A stretch of 64,000 nt of DNA from Rhynchonema sp. JSB1_4 (lineage: Eukaryota > Nematoda > Chromadorea > Monhysterida > Xyalidae): assembly GCA_030248065.1 (NCBI GenBank), contig JASAMV010002805.1, forward strand, positions 124,001 through 188,000. The letters are read 5' to 3'. The notes beneath the pieces were generated by a model. The model was not told where the DNA came from, did not search any database, and saw only the letters and a list, made by a program, of their open reading frames with translations. The first letter of the stretch is position 1. Every line of letters starts with the position of its first letter. The translations under genes were made by a program, and so were the position numbers. Below, piece after piece: positions 12,001 to 22,459 of the stretch.

Positions 12001-13489
12001 AGAGGGCCAAAATATTCCTCAGAGACGCTCAGCATTTAGGGCGTCACTATAACGAAGGTAGACTGTACCGGGTCTCCACCGTCGATCGTCTTCGGTGACC
12101 ATGTCGTCTCCATTCATCAGATGTTCTTCGAATTCTTGCATGTTGTTCGACTCGGGGAATCGTCCCGAGATGCCCGATATGACCACATCCGGCCATTTCG
12201 AGTCCAAATAGTGCACGTCCGAATCGGCACTCTCGGCGTCCGATGGCTCGACCCGGTCACGATCCGTCGCCGCACCATCGAAGTTAGCCGGGTTCTGCAA
12301 TAATGTGAATATTTGTAAAATTGTTACCTTTCGTTTTCTGCAAGACTCTGAGGCATAGGTTGTTGTCACCGTAAACAAATTGGACGCAGCGACTTTTGGA
12401 CGCTTCGGGCCAGAACCCCCGAAAAGCTTCGACTGCACTTGTCCTTTATTCTTCCAAATGACCAGCGAACCGGGGCGCTTTCGTTGAGCGAATGAATTTT
12501 GGTACATTATTCAGAACTCACATCATTTTGGAAGCAAGTTTTTTTAAATTGACATGACACAATATTCGGGAAGGCACGAACAAACGAACACAGTGCTGGT
12601 TCAGAAAAGTATGGATGCCTGCCAATGTCGTTATGTCAACGGGCAACGCTAACGCGTTATTTGGGTTCAGTTTCACTCCAGTTAACCTGGCCCACAGCTC
12701 ACGCTGTCTCATGAATTTTTCATGATTTTTCAATGAATGAGGTCCTTACTTGAGGTACATACACCTACATACATACATCATACATACAGTGTCTATTGCT
12801 GCATTTGTACTATTACCTGCGATATACACTATAATAATGGGAAATGCTCAGAATGAGACTCCAAACAAACTCGTAACTCGTATTGATGTGTGCTTATATT
12901 TAGCATCTAGCCAAATTACTGCGATCAAACCATTACGTTGCCACTCCTATTGACCACAAGAAATTACAAGGGGACGTTATGTTCCGACCGCGGTGGCGTG
13001 CGCTTTCAAAATGTATCAAAGTTCGGAACAATTATCTACCTAGTATCTACGACCATGCCAACATCAGCATGTACATATGTAGCGACCCACCGAGTCGGGT
13101 CCTTCGCTGCTCGGTATCGTCTCGAGTTCACTCGATGATGTTTCAGTGGTGGCCGGTTGTTGTGGCCATTGACCAAGCAGACCGTTGGACGTATCGATCT
13201 GGGTGCAATTTATCAATTATTGTTTATAGTCACTGTAATTTGATCCCAGAGCTTACTTGCTATCAATACCTACATACATGTGTAATGACGTAGAGATTTC
13301 CGACAGAATCCAAATCCCGAATCGAGGAACTGGCAATTTCAAGGGCTTGAGAAACTGGCAAGCGAAGCCGCAGTCATCAATACATATGTAGCTCAGAGAC
13401 AGAGAGCGATCGCACAGATCACCAACCTGAATCAATCGCTGCGAATCTGGTGAGCCAGACCCGGAGTGATGCTTGTCCTCAGTTGGCAT
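1..13489 (-). CDS. FASN: Animal-type fatty acid synthase, multi-exon, 3' end outside window
   Basis: Encodes the cytosolic multifunctional enzyme that builds long-chain fatty acids from acetyl- and malonyl-CoA with NADPH. Read on the minus strand, exons give in order a low-complexity N-terminus, ketosynthase, malonyl/acetyltransferase, dehydratase, pseudo-methyltransferase and pseudo-ketoreductase region and enoylreductase. The ketoreductase, acyl carrier and thioesterase parts expected in this family would lie to the left of base 1. Exon phases join cleanly wherever I checked them (for example 12069-12294 to 11639-11791 to 11052-11269). Key motifs are intact: DTACSSS, EAHGTGT and [10 protein letters not shown] in KS, GHSTGE in [13 protein letters not shown] in DH and SGSGGVG in ER. 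The start is placed at the ATG at 13489 because three phase-0 coding-like exons precede the KS exon. The first two are less certain than the rest. Identity is secure; some small exon edges are approximate. Confidence 0.95.
164..1975 (-). CDS. FASN: FAS enoylreductase (ER) exons
   Basis: Exons at 1812-1975, 1496-1732, 1339-1414, 1105-1246, 926-1022, 651-830 and about 228-400. Recognisable parts are [31 protein letters not shown], the NADPH-binding loop [16 protein letters not shown] (about 990) and [19 protein letters not shown] (about 680). ER performs the last NADPH-dependent reduction of the 2-enoyl intermediate. Another exon close to base 60-130 reads towards the left edge, so the gene leaves the window near the end of ER. 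Confidence 0.9.
2265..4900 (-). CDS. FASN: FAS pseudo-methyltransferase / pseudo-ketoreductase region
   Basis: Coding-like exons continue the FAS frame between DH and ER. Segments include [18 protein letters not shown] (about 4,700), [18 protein letters not shown] (about 3,380) and a segment with [20 protein letters not shown] in the exon 2265-2533. In animal FAS this stretch is a structural region with a degenerate methyltransferase fold and a truncated KR; no S-adenosylmethionine-binding signature is evident here. The assignment rests on position and on family resemblance. The intron between about 2.53 and 3.26 kb holds a 360-bp MITE. Confidence 0.75.
2844..3203. mobile_element. MITE family 1, copy a (TAGTCCAGCC termini, TA target)
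   Basis: A 360-bp non-autonomous element with near-perfect terminal inverted repeats starting TAGTCCAGCCACG and extending through CTCATGAGACGAC. It is flanked by TA on both sides (2842-2843 and 3204-3205), as for Tc1/mariner-type insertions. It lies in a FAS intron. A second copy in opposite orientation is at 23516-23874. No transposase is encoded. Confidence 0.88.
5050..6745 (-). CDS. FASN: FAS dehydratase (DH) exons
   Basis: The block begins with [19 protein letters not shown] (exon high end 6745). The first hot-dog half holds the catalytic His in [11 protein letters not shown] (about 6,250), matching HxxxGxxxxP. Further exons give [15 protein letters not shown] (about 6,040), [11 protein letters not shown] (about 5,820) and GYDYGPKFK with FIDAFLQ (about 5,650-5,540), where the second catalytic Asp and its Gln partner sit. 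An exon near 5,045-5,185 continues with [14 protein letters not shown] removes water from the 3-hydroxyacyl intermediate. Both catalytic elements are present. Exon edges are approximate. Confidence 0.88.
5222..5355. mobile_element. Short element with ACCCTCTTTATAGTGAC-type ends
   Basis: About 135 bp in a FAS intron. The left end reads ACCCTCTTTATAGTGAC and the right end is its imperfect reverse complement (GTCATAAAAGAGGGT). Related fragments are seen near 490-520, 11,920-12,020, 25,165-25,195 and 29,597-29,830. Probably a small non-autonomous DNA transposon family; the limits are approximate. Confidence 0.5.
6839..9456 (-). CDS. FASN: FAS linker and malonyl/acetyltransferase (MAT) exons
   Basis: Exons at 9370-9456, 9178-9306, 8979-9083, 8042-8180, 7827-7987, 7613-7741, 7161-7340 and 6839-7018. 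The domain starts with [11 protein letters not shown], carries the nucleophile Ser in GHSTGE (about 8,130) and a second active-site region with AFHS (about 7,680), and ends with the typical [10 protein letters not shown] segment. MAT loads acetyl and malonyl units from CoA onto the acyl carrier protein. GHSTGE replaces the more common GHSLGE; the Ser and flanking Gly residues are kept. The intron 8181-8978 contains a 189-bp MITE. Confidence 0.93.
8670..8858. mobile_element. MITE family 2, copy a (AAGGCAAACTACGCC termini, TA target)
   Basis: A 189-bp element in the MAT intron of FAS, with inverted ends AAGACAAACTACGCCAACAC and its complement, flanked by TA (8668-8669, 8859-8860). The same element occurs at 59036-59224 (also exactly 189 bp) and, degraded, at about 48283-48467. 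Confidence 0.9.
9553..12294 (-). CDS. FASN: FAS ketosynthase (KS) exons
   Basis: Eight exons: 12069-12294, 11639-11791, 11052-11269, 10767-10926, 10409-10531, 10158-10342, 9862-10023 and 9553-9795. The domain opens with [14 protein letters not shown], the usual start of animal FAS, and has the catalytic Cys in DTACSSSL (about 11,060) and the two catalytic His residues in EAHGTGT (about 10,240) and [10 protein letters not shown] (about 9,990). It ends with the [17 protein letters not shown] motif. KS condenses malonyl-ACP with the growing acyl chain. All catalytic residues are present, so the domain should be active. Confidence 0.95.
11396..11470 (-). repeat. tRNA-like SINE head in a FAS intron
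   Basis: Read on the minus strand this contains a B-box-like GGTTCGAGTCTTCC and, upstream, a degenerate A-box-like segment (CCTCAGTTACATAGCATC). It sits between KS exons. I could not fold it into a convincing functional tRNA, so a tRNA-derived SINE is the better reading. Confidence 0.4.
13091..13489 (-). CDS. Putative first two exons of the FAS gene (N-terminal extension)
   Basis: Two coding-like exons lie upstream of the KS exon: 13427-13489 (21 codons from an ATG, beginning [10 protein letters not shown]) and 13091-13198 (36 codons, rich in Ser, Thr, Glu and Pro, with WPQQPATTE). Both have GT donors and AG acceptors and end in phase 0, which matches the phase-0 start of the KS exon at 12294. 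A further candidate exon ends at 12328 (ending SCRKRK). The sequence has no recognisable domain and looks disordered. Most animal FAS proteins start almost directly with the KS domain, so this would be an unusual extension. It could instead belong to a separate minus-strand gene or to untranslated sequence. Confidence 0.45.
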
Positions 13490-16400
13490 TCTGCCAAATG
13501 CGAGCACAACACACACTGGGTGGTGCGATTGTGCACAATAAATGGCAATTAGACTTGGGACTCTGTTGAGACCTGAAGCAACAATGTTGGTCAGTTCAGA
13601 GGTCAGATAATTTTGCTCAGTCAGTTTACTTGCACCAGGTGCAATTGCGAAATGATCGCACAGGACAGACGAGACGATTCAGAGTTTAAATTGAAAAATC
13701 ACACCTATGTAAAATATCAATATTATAACCTCATTAACATTATTATTTTTTCAATGATTATGTACACACTCTGTATCTGTGAATGCGATGTGCTCTGATA
13801 CTACAAGCCGTACGAAAAAAGATGATCGGTCCAGTCTGGTCTTGGCTCGGTCACGTGCCGGTATCGCATTGACGGTACCTAAAGATACCAATGCCTCTAA
13901 ATTTGACCACCGTGGTTATCAAACAGCCCATGAACAACATTTACGCTGTCGAATCTTGGGACATGAATCTTGAAATATCACTGTGGCAGAATTACGTGAC
14001 CAAGACAAGCCCTGGCCGGACCAATCGACGTGTTTTGTCTGGGTGTATGGCCTTGCAGACTGTTTGTAAGTATTTTGAGTCGAGAAACGTGCAAGGCAAG
14101 TGGTAAGGAGCAATATCGATGTCGCGCTTGCGCATTTGACGTAACCCATCCAAACTCAAGTGCTTATGGCGTGATTATACTGAAATTCATGAAAAAGTGC
14201 GCTCACTAGGGTTGCTATGCCTTAGTTTTGTCTACAGTACTTCCACAGTAAAGTGAATCTTCAAGCGGGTGCATACAGTTTTTAACTCCGTACGTATTTG
14301 TTGTAAAGGTGCGCCTCTCTTTGAAACCCAGAACTATAATTCACGATACATTATTGTGCTCGAAACAAACACAAACCAAAAGCAAAACGACTATTCAATA
14401 GGGTGTGTCGCCAACACAAAGGACTGTATGTTACAAGCCGTAAATTTGCGAAGTGAAAAAACATCCCGTGAATGGGTGATAAACGCTCATTAAGGCTGAC
14501 TGATCGCATCATGGAAAAGTCTTCACCAATAATGACTGCATAATGTGCATGGTGGGGCCTGGACCCATAGATTCGTTTTTGCAACTGGTTTTTGAACACG
14601 TTTGCGCGTCCTTTTGCTGGAAATCTGTTCATGACAGAGGTTGATAAAGCAACGCACCGTGGATAACACGGCGGCGCACAAACAGAGGAGACAAGAACAG
14701 CGGTTGGTCTTTTCAGCCTGAACCTGATCCTAAAACTTACAGAGCACGATTTTTTCTCGCCGTTACACCCCGTGTACGCAAGCAGCTTTGACATGGTTTC
14801 AAGGTTAAATGAGTGTATGTACAGGTTTTCAGTAAATTTGTGCGCTAATCATCACTATAACTAACCGACCCGTTAGTTTACGAGAAAAGCCACATCGTGG
14901 AAAAATCGCCGAAAAATCCGGCGCGTGGAAGTTTCAATGGCAGCTTCAAAGTCTTTATTTGGCATGGGGTTTGCAGAAATGAAAACGGCTGCGTGTGTGT
15001 TTTGTACTGTGTGCATTTTTATGACGTCGCTATTCACAAAAAGGGGTGAACGTGTAATTAGATAAAAATGGTGAAGAATAAGAGGAAAAAAATGAAATAG
15101 CATAAATAACAAAAACGAACGGCGGGAAAACAATTTTGTGACCACTGTGCATGAAAATAAAACCCATCACAAATCAGTTAGACGCTTTTACACCGCCCAA
15201 GCCACAGGCATATACACGAACTTATAACAAAGGCAAGTGCTTCAGGTGGTTGTTTGGTACACGACAAGAAAAATCTTTTTCGACTTTTTGATGAGAATAA
15301 TTATTATGTGTGTATAGGTAGGCATGTAACATTCCGAGTTTTGCCAAATTTAATGAAAGAGTCTTTTCTAAAAAAACGTTTTGACATTGTTAAGTGCCTA
15401 CGTATGTATACATACGTACAAACGCACATGAACCAACTTCTCAGAAGACTACATACGTCAGACCTTTAATTCTCTGAACAAGCCAAATATTGTGACATGA
15501 CGAATATGACAATGACGAACAGTTCCGGTTTATTAACTTATACAATACTACGGTGCTCCACACATGGATGCGCCGGCATCGGGTTTTTATTCAGAATGTT
15601 TCCCAGGTGCTTCTTTGGCAACTCCTGCGAAAGTACGGTGTCGACGTGATTTTCTCATGAAGCTATTGTTCCGTATAGTTCGCTCATAAGACTTGTGGTT
15701 GTTGGTGGACCTGGACAAAAATTGTGCACAGTCCCTGTATATGAAACTGGTACATGAGAAAACATCCAGACGGAAACTCCGGTCACACAAAACAAGTTGT
15801 GCGCTTTTCAGGATATTGAAGTTGAGAATGAGCAGTTTAGGACACCGAGTAGACATTACCCACAACCAACACGTGCATACTGCATGTAAAGTGCATGGCA
15901 AATTCGACTGGATGCGACAGCATCAAAACGGTCGGTGCATGATCAAACCATCAATGGGTTATAGATACACCTCCTTTACCGCGTTCAGTAAACACCGCTG
16001 TTGATTATAATCACATCGTTGCACAACCTAACCTCATCGCACAGACACAACTTTATCACAATCACTCATCGGGCGGGACGGAATGACTCAAACGCATGTC
16101 CTCTTCTCGTCAAAGTTAATGCACAATTCTCAGGTAACACAGCCTGTCTTGTCAAGGTGAACCTCTTTCTGAACCTAACATATATGTAGTTGCTTGCGTG
16201 ATAGCAACGTGCACACCACATGGAGAGGATAAATACTATGTATCTTCTATCAAACTGGGTCGTGTGGTATCGTGCGAGCAACCGTGTAACATGCAATTTA
16301 GTTGTATGTGTAACTGACCCGGGCTTTCTGCTTTCTATGAAGGGTGATCTACTCAGCCTGAAAGATACATAGGCATCCGTGCGTGCAGATCTGTGGGCCA

Positions 16401-17340
16401 GTCTGTACAATGTTTCATATCCGATGTGCTTTACAGCACGCACAAATTGACCTTGTATCGATGTTACAAAAATGCCTGCGCTCATGCAGTGTCAGATTGT
16501 GCGTGTATTCGCCTGTTTTTTGCAGATAGCTATCAAATGTGCTGTAATAGGTATTAGGTTGTGCGTGCACATGTGCACAAGTTATGCACCATGCAGACGG
16601 TGAGATGTTTAAGCCTTCATATAAATGCTGAATGTCGTGATACCGCATGTTCGAAGGTCAAACAGCCCATAAATGCACGCGCATGAAAATTGCTGTATGA
16701 TAGTCGTTTTTGTAATATAAATCAACCTTCCGAAGTTCGGAATGTGCTCAAAAGATCTTTGACACTACATCGCGTGCGTGCATTTCAGTGATGGTTGCAG
16801 GGGGCCATCTGGATTCGGTGTTCACCTTGTTAGTAGCTTTTGGTGTGCAGGTTCTTATTCAAGTACATACATACAGTATACAGTACTTGGTAACTAGTGC
16901 TTTCAGGCGTCAAGCGCACGTCGCACTGCATTGTGCCCACGAAGAGGTTCCTTTCGTGCGTAGCATAAACGCACTGTGTGTTCAATGAAGCGTTTGTGCT
17001 GAAAACAATGTGGGCTACAATTTTGTGAGTGTTCATCGGCTTTGGGAAAAAAAGACCGTGAAGGCGTGCACATGGTTTAATCATGAAAAGTGCTATACTT
17101 ATCGCAAACACTTGTTCAACCCGCCCGCATGTCCCGTTTGTCATCGTTATGAAATCGAAGTCTGGCTTGTGCGCGGCGCCCCTCGTACTCTCACTTGAGT
17201 AAATTAAATGAAAACACATTTGTAAACAACGGAATGATCCATCAGAGAGCACCCACGCCAAAAGCAGCCAGACAGAGATTTGATTGAATTCGCATGATCA
17301 TTCATTCATGATCTCGCGGTCCACACGTGACATTGCAACA
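13490..17340. other. Gene-poor interval; only simple repeats seen
   Basis: No exon series or recognisable protein was found here on either strand. Short CATACATA-type runs occur near 12,760-12,790 (just inside the FAS intron), 13,265-13,280 and 16,860-16,885. This interval presumably includes the FAS promoter and the upstream region of the gene at 17.35 kb. Confidence 0.5.
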
Positions 17341-17348
17341 GGCACAGT

Positions 17349-17711
17349 ATGTTGCCCATTATCAAGCCAATAATAGCGCTGCTATTAACAACCCAGTTTC
17401 TTGTCTCGGCCCGTCCCCGTCTGCTGTTGATTTCTCGATACGCAACGTCGACCGGTGATGCTTCGTCTGTTCATCAAGACAACAACTATCGAGCGGCGTA
17501 CCCTTCGCCAACCACAGTCGGTGTCGGGCGACAGGCGCTCAAAAAGTTTGCTCGATCATTTGGCAATTGTTGCGGACTGAATGGCGACAACAACATGAAG
17601 CAACCGTCATCTGGTGATCACTCATTGCTTGTGCCGGATTACAGAAAGCCGTCATTTCCCGAGCTGGCCATCCATTCCAAACTCAATTTAAACGATCTGC
17701 ACTTTTTCTGA
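17349..17711 (+). CDS. Putative secreted protein or first exon, unrecognised
   Basis: A 120-residue ORF begins with a good signal peptide: Lys near the N-terminus, a hydrophobic core IIALLLTTQFLV and a small-residue cleavage site before RPRLLL. The rest is hydrophilic with one CC pair (FGNCCGLNG). It could be a complete small secreted protein or neuropeptide-like precursor. It could equally be the signal exon of the downstream cysteine-rich/MAM gene, spliced before its stop at an internal GT such as the one near 17,610. No family is recognised. Confidence 0.4.
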   Translation: MLPIIKPIIALLLTTQFLVSARPRLLLISRYATSTGDASSVHQDNNYRAAYPSPTTVGVGRQALKKFARSFGNCCGLNGDNNMKQPSSGDHSLLVPDYRKPSFPELAIHSKLNLNDLHFF

Positions 17712-17750
17712 GCTAGTGTACATTTATATTTGTGATGGAAATCATTGCAG

Positions 17751-18070
17751 AAATGAAAGCTTGGATCATTTCAACATACACGAATGTGTACGTGGTTTCA
17801 TTAATAAATGGCGGCCTTCTTTTGGTTTCCTATGTGTTTCGGCATTGACTTGTTGTGTACATAAAGCGACTTGGAAAGACACGACCGCAGTTTGCTATAA
17901 ATGTCCCACTGAGGGGACTTGCGATAATTTCCACCATAGTCAGAAACCAACCCGCAACTTTATTTGGAACCCGGATCCGTATTTGGGTAAAATGTTCCAA
18001 ACCAAGGTACCGATGTTCTATCTTTTTCCTAATAGAGCCCGGGGCTTTGAAGTGGAAACCTCCGGTAAGC
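17751..18070 (+). CDS. Cysteine-rich coding-like exons, unrecognised
   Basis: An exon at 17751-17986 follows a TTGCAG acceptor and ends at a GTAAAA donor. It contains many Cys (HECVRGF, CCVHKATW, CYKCPTEGTCDNF) and ends NPDPYLG. A short exon (ARGFEVETSG) follows near 18,037-18,064. The Cys spacing suggests a disulphide-rich extracellular module. It is probably part of the gene that continues to the MAM domain, but the links between blocks are not proven. Confidence 0.45.
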
Positions 18071-18395
18071 CCCCACTCGCATAAAAATGGTAAAGTTCAA
18101 ATGAAAAGTGTGTGGGAATGTGCATGCTCCAAAAAGCTCTTGTTAAAACATGCTAATTTACATAATCCACTACGGTACGGCTTGTCTAAGGTCTAACACC
18201 TTTTTCTTGTTTGCTCGTGCATGAATTTGTTGTTTTTGAAACCCGCAAAATACAATTGCACACACATGGCAACCAAGAATACAGCAATCAACATTTTGGT
18301 TTCATGTTTCGCACTTGCACAGGTTCGTATCGTATTAGTGACACTGTTTCCCGTGATCAAAGTGGTGCAAAGTTCGATTTCAGTGCACTACCCAG

Positions 18396-19612
18396 TCGCC
18401 AGATTGTGGGGCCCAGTTGGCCGGCTACGACAAATGCGTGTCCAAGCAACAACGCAAGATCAACGCGTGTGTCAGGGATCTAACGTTGGTGATTGGAATG
18501 TTAAATAGCCGAATGAGCCCGAAAAAAGCTACCTTTAGCCCCTTGACACAGATGCAAACTCATAAATGCAAGTCAGGCATTAGCAGTAAATAATTCGAAA
18601 ACAGCGATTGAGTGCTTGAAGAAACATGTGCCTGAATGCGAGCACTACATCACGAGAACACCCGTTGCAGAGCACTACGCGTATGTCACTGTCGTTTAAA
18701 CCGGTTTACATTTTGAGAATGAAAAGGCGTTATTATTCAAGGAATTTCAGCCAGTGCCATGTGCAGCGTTTCTGTTGGGCACCTGATCCTTTCGAGCCCT
18801 GCGATTACAAGTCAGCTTTCTTCTTTTTCTTCAATCAGCAAGCTGTCTTAAATCGTAGGCGCAATCAAAACAGTTCTCTAAATGCATGATGTTCATGGCC
18901 ATTTGATCGATACTGAATCCCAATAAATAGCAAATCAATCAGCGGTATTGACCAAAGTCGCCACAAATCCATTCCAGAGGGGCATCGCTTGCGTGTCACT
19001 ACGATTTCTGTATCCGAGATTGCAAGTGTGAATTTTTGGTGACCAATTTTGCCGCACAATGCGAAGCTCGGAAACGCGGTCAGTACTTGTTAATGAGCGA
19101 TTGCCTGGACATGTCTTCGAATTGGAAGTGATCAGCTCGAATAAATTTCAGCTCAAAATCAACCAACAACAAACTGTGAGACACGATGTGCGGCACTGAA
19201 GGGATTGACGGACACGGAGCACAAGCGATTTCAGAACAATTTTAAATGGCACTGATTGTATAAAGTTAGGATCTTGCAAAGCACTTTTCAAAATAATGAA
19301 TTCGAAAATAAGACAACATTTTCACTGAACGAGAAATAAAGCAAGATGGAATTTCTCGGTATCGGTCCAGTGATCTTTGAAACAAAAAAGAATGCATACA
19401 CGTGATTCTTGTTCTCACTTTTTCTGGGGGTTAGGAATCTGCGGCCGAGCACACTGAAAGGATCCAAGTTCAACGTTTGGTCATTCTACGTTCTTTTGCT
19501 CGACGAACTTTCTCCAACAAGGAGAACAACCTTAAAAAATTCAATCGACCAAGTTTCAAATTGTGCGATGACGCGCAGGCCGATTACGATTTCCCCGGTC
19601 AGTGTGATGTGA
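18396..19612 (+). CDS. Cysteine-rich extracellular exons upstream of the MAM domain
   Basis: Coding-like exons are 18396 to about 18,570 (DCGAQLAGYDKCVSKQQRK), 18605-18680 (ECLKKHVPECEHY), 18751 to about 18,811 (QCHVQRFCWAPDPFEPC), about 18,974-19,079 (HYDFCIRDCKCEFLVTNFA) and about 19,440-19,611 (LCDDAQADYDFPGQCDV). The phases of 18605-18680, 18751-18811 and 18974-19079 fit each other exactly, which supports real splicing. The DFCIRDCKCE segment resembles the C8-type cysteine pattern next to von Willebrand D domains; this is only a resemblance. Likely an extracellular protein that continues into the MAM exons. Confidence 0.5.
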
Positions 19613-19832
19613 CACAAGTGAGGACACGCCGCCTTATCTGATATTGCACTTGTGGGTTATATCAACGGCGTATAAACGTTATCGTTCTCCGTCCCGCTCG
19701 CCATTGTTCCTATCCTTTTTACAAAGATTATTCTTGGAATAATCTTCGCTGCATTTGATGTCACAGTGACCGTTGAGGTGAGAACCGCTGACTGTTGCAA
19801 GTCCACTGACAAAAGTTACCTTGATTGAGTTA

Positions 19833-20892
19833 AGGCCACTTTATACTTCGTCTCGTTGCGATACAAAGAACAAAAAACGCTGTATCGTTCCCCCTTTGTA
19901 TCGAAGGTCGTTTATACTGGTTCCGAGACAACACACATTCGATACACAAAAAAGTATAAATGACGTAACGCGACACGCGCAACGAGACAGCTGTTTTGTC
20001 TCGCCGAGACAAGATTTCGGGAGTTAAAAAATCTCAACTTGGATTTGTCTCGTCATTGTTTTTTCGCCGATAGGAAGCGAATTGTTGGCTGTTTTTGGTG
20101 TCGTTAGGTCTCGCTCGACCTGGTGAATCCGAAAAACAAAGAAAAAATTGAAAAAGTTCCCGATTGAAGAAATGGTACGACGGGAATTGAACTACTCACG
20201 ACCCTCAGGCCGGTGACTACACTGAGCCACCCTTGTTGACGTGCGCGCATGTAAACTAGCAATAAACTTGAGCGTGGGTGGCTGAGATAAGTGAGCGCTT
20301 GTTTGACTTTGACTGTGGATACAGAACAGGGTCGTGTGTTGATTGCACTGCGTTGGTGTGTGTGTGTGCTGGCCGCTGTCTCAAAGGCGACAGTGCATTG
20401 TTGCGATGCGAATGAGAAGCGAAGATGCACTCTCACACGGGTATATAGAAGGAAGTTGAGGTTGAGACTTAGTCTGGTTTTAATTATAAAGTATTGCTGG
20501 CAATAGTGGTGTTTGGAAGCCAAGAAGTCCCCCCCCTCCCCCCCCCCCGACCGAATGGAGCGGGCGACGGTGTTGAAAATGAGGTGGTGATCATGTTTGA
20601 TTGTGTCATGTGCCCCAATTTTTCCACTTTTCTTGGTGTTCTGGTGCACAACAGCACAGGAAGGCATTTTCAGGGTTCTAAAACGGGCGAAACGGCCTTC
20701 AATTTTTTATTGTTCTTTCTCTTTCTTTGCGTTTGTCGCGGGAGAGACTCCCGACAGACGAACAACGCAACAGCCAGAAACACTGCGCGCAACAAACGAC
20801 AACGATAAAGTATCGCAATGTTCTTTGTTGCGGCTTGTTCTGGGTGACATTTTGTTCTTTGTATCGCAACGAGACGAAGTATAAAGTGGCCT
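19833..20892. mobile_element. PIF/Harbinger-like non-autonomous element with TTA target duplication
   Basis: Long terminal inverted repeats starting AGGCCACTTTATACTTCGTC and continuing through CTCGTTGCGATACAAAGAAC border a 1,060-bp segment. The flanks are TTA on both sides (19830-19832 and 20893-20895), the 3-bp target duplication typical of PIF/Harbinger. No transposase ORF is present. Inside are a C-rich homopolymer (about 20,527-20,550) and a tRNA-like SINE head. It lies between the cysteine-rich exons and the MAM exons. Confidence 0.8.
20160..20245 (-). repeat. tRNA-like SINE head nested in the Harbinger-like element
   Basis: On the minus strand, GGGTGGCTCAGTGTAGTCAC gives an A-box-like segment and GTAGTTCAATTCCCGTCG a B-box-like segment at tRNA-like spacing. 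It is inside the 19833-20892 element and so inserted later, or was carried by it. A-tail and target duplication were not resolved. Confidence 0.5.
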
Positions 20893-20895
20893 TTA

Positions 20896-22440
20896 GGGAT
20901 ACTGCGTCGTTTTTTGGTGGGATGCTTCGTCATAATATCGAACACGATGATGTAGCCGCGAACAAAATGTGGGATACTTCGCAGTGAGATACGCCTTTTT
21001 GGTTTGGGATGCTTGTGTCCTGTTACACTGGAAACGCTGTTCGGCTTGATAAATATTTGGTATTTCTGGTTGCAAAACGATTTGACAGTTGAAAGATGTG
21101 CTTTCTTCCCGATTATGTGATACACTTCTGAAATCATTACGTTAATATTAAAAGTTTTTATTTATACATTATAATTAAAAGTTTTTATTTAAGAATTTTT
21201 ATTTAAGTTTTTGGTTCACTTTGATTGTGAATTTGAAGTGATTTGTCAAAATAACCTTGTGACATTCATTTACAAATCTCATATTATGTAGTGATAATTC
21301 AAATGAATAAAGACTATAAATTAAACGAGTATTTTTTTACAACAAATTGCACACCTAATTATCCACATTATTGACCGATATTTTTGTCCTTTCCAAAAAA
21401 GCAGTACCATAGAAAGATGGGCAAATTTTCAGCACGAATAATGCGCACTAGGTCAAATTTGAGGCCAGTTCGAAATCGATAATCATGCATAAAGTCTGCA
21501 CATTATGAAATTTTAAAGTATTTTAATAAATCACCATAAAATGTGTATATAAGCTACAGAATCAGTTAGTCGGTCATACGCGTATGAGAGCCCATTACCA
21601 AAATAATAAGCGCGACCTTGAAAACATGAGAGCATGAAATAACTATGGTTTGCAGCGTTCGCATTTGGTTTGAGCATTGTTTTCGTTTTTGTTGTGGAAC
21701 AACAAACCCACCACATACTGAAATAGACACGTCACGAACAGTGAATATTGGGGCCTGCGCTTGCCGGAACCGCAGCTAAAATGCTGTGCAAAAAATGGTA
21801 CCTAAGAATATGCACACAAGGTGAAATGTGATTTGGCGAATTACGCATCCATGCACCGCAACAGTAATCCGGTTACTTGGTCAGCAGGCAACCACATTTC
21901 GTGATCAACTCAACAAACGCCAATAAACCATTTGCCGAGTGGTTGAGGCAAACTGGTGCCATGCCTTTGATCGAAGCCCTGATTATTCTGTCATTACTTT
22001 CGACGATGAAATCAGGTGATGTTCTGAAGCAGTTATTGTTAGATCTATGTTGTGTTGTTTCATGAGGCCAAACACGGTTGTCGGTCCGGCGTTGCCATTG
22101 GCGCGTGACTTTTCTATTGTGCATCGGACGAGATTTGCTAAATGACACATGAATTCTGACCATAGCGTAGGGTTCTTTGTTACTAGGGAACTGTTTGTGA
22201 ACAACTTTGACGCTGGCCGAAATTGACGGCATTACCGGTAAACCTCGAAATGTCGTTGATTAAGCCAGTCACAGCAGCAGTCTTAACAGTCATGTGATCA
22301 AGACATTGATCGGATCGGTCTGGGTCGACAGTGTTTGGTTACATACAGTAGGTCACTGTCAGTTGTTACTGTAAAGCCCTTGCTATACTTCGTTCTCTGA
22401 GAGAACAGAGAACAAATTCATTGCAACAAGCATTCCACGA
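20896..22440. other. AT-rich non-coding interval
   Basis: Low-complexity A/T-rich sequence (notably 21,140-21,530) with no convincing exon series, probably an intron or spacer of the cysteine-rich/MAM gene. A coding-like stretch near 22,203-22,232 (LAEIDGITG before a GTAAAC) may be an exon but is too short to claim. Confidence 0.4.
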
Positions 22441-22459
22441 CACAAATTGCAAATATATT

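Noticed and set aside
1..13489. Polyketide synthase rather than fatty acid synthase
   Set aside because: Domain order, absence of extra modules and close resemblance of the KS start and ER segments to animal FAS favour FAS; the missing 3' end leaves a small doubt.
15693..16004. 103-residue ORF in the gene-poor interval
   Set aside because: No signal, domain or exon context; the composition fits a chance ORF.
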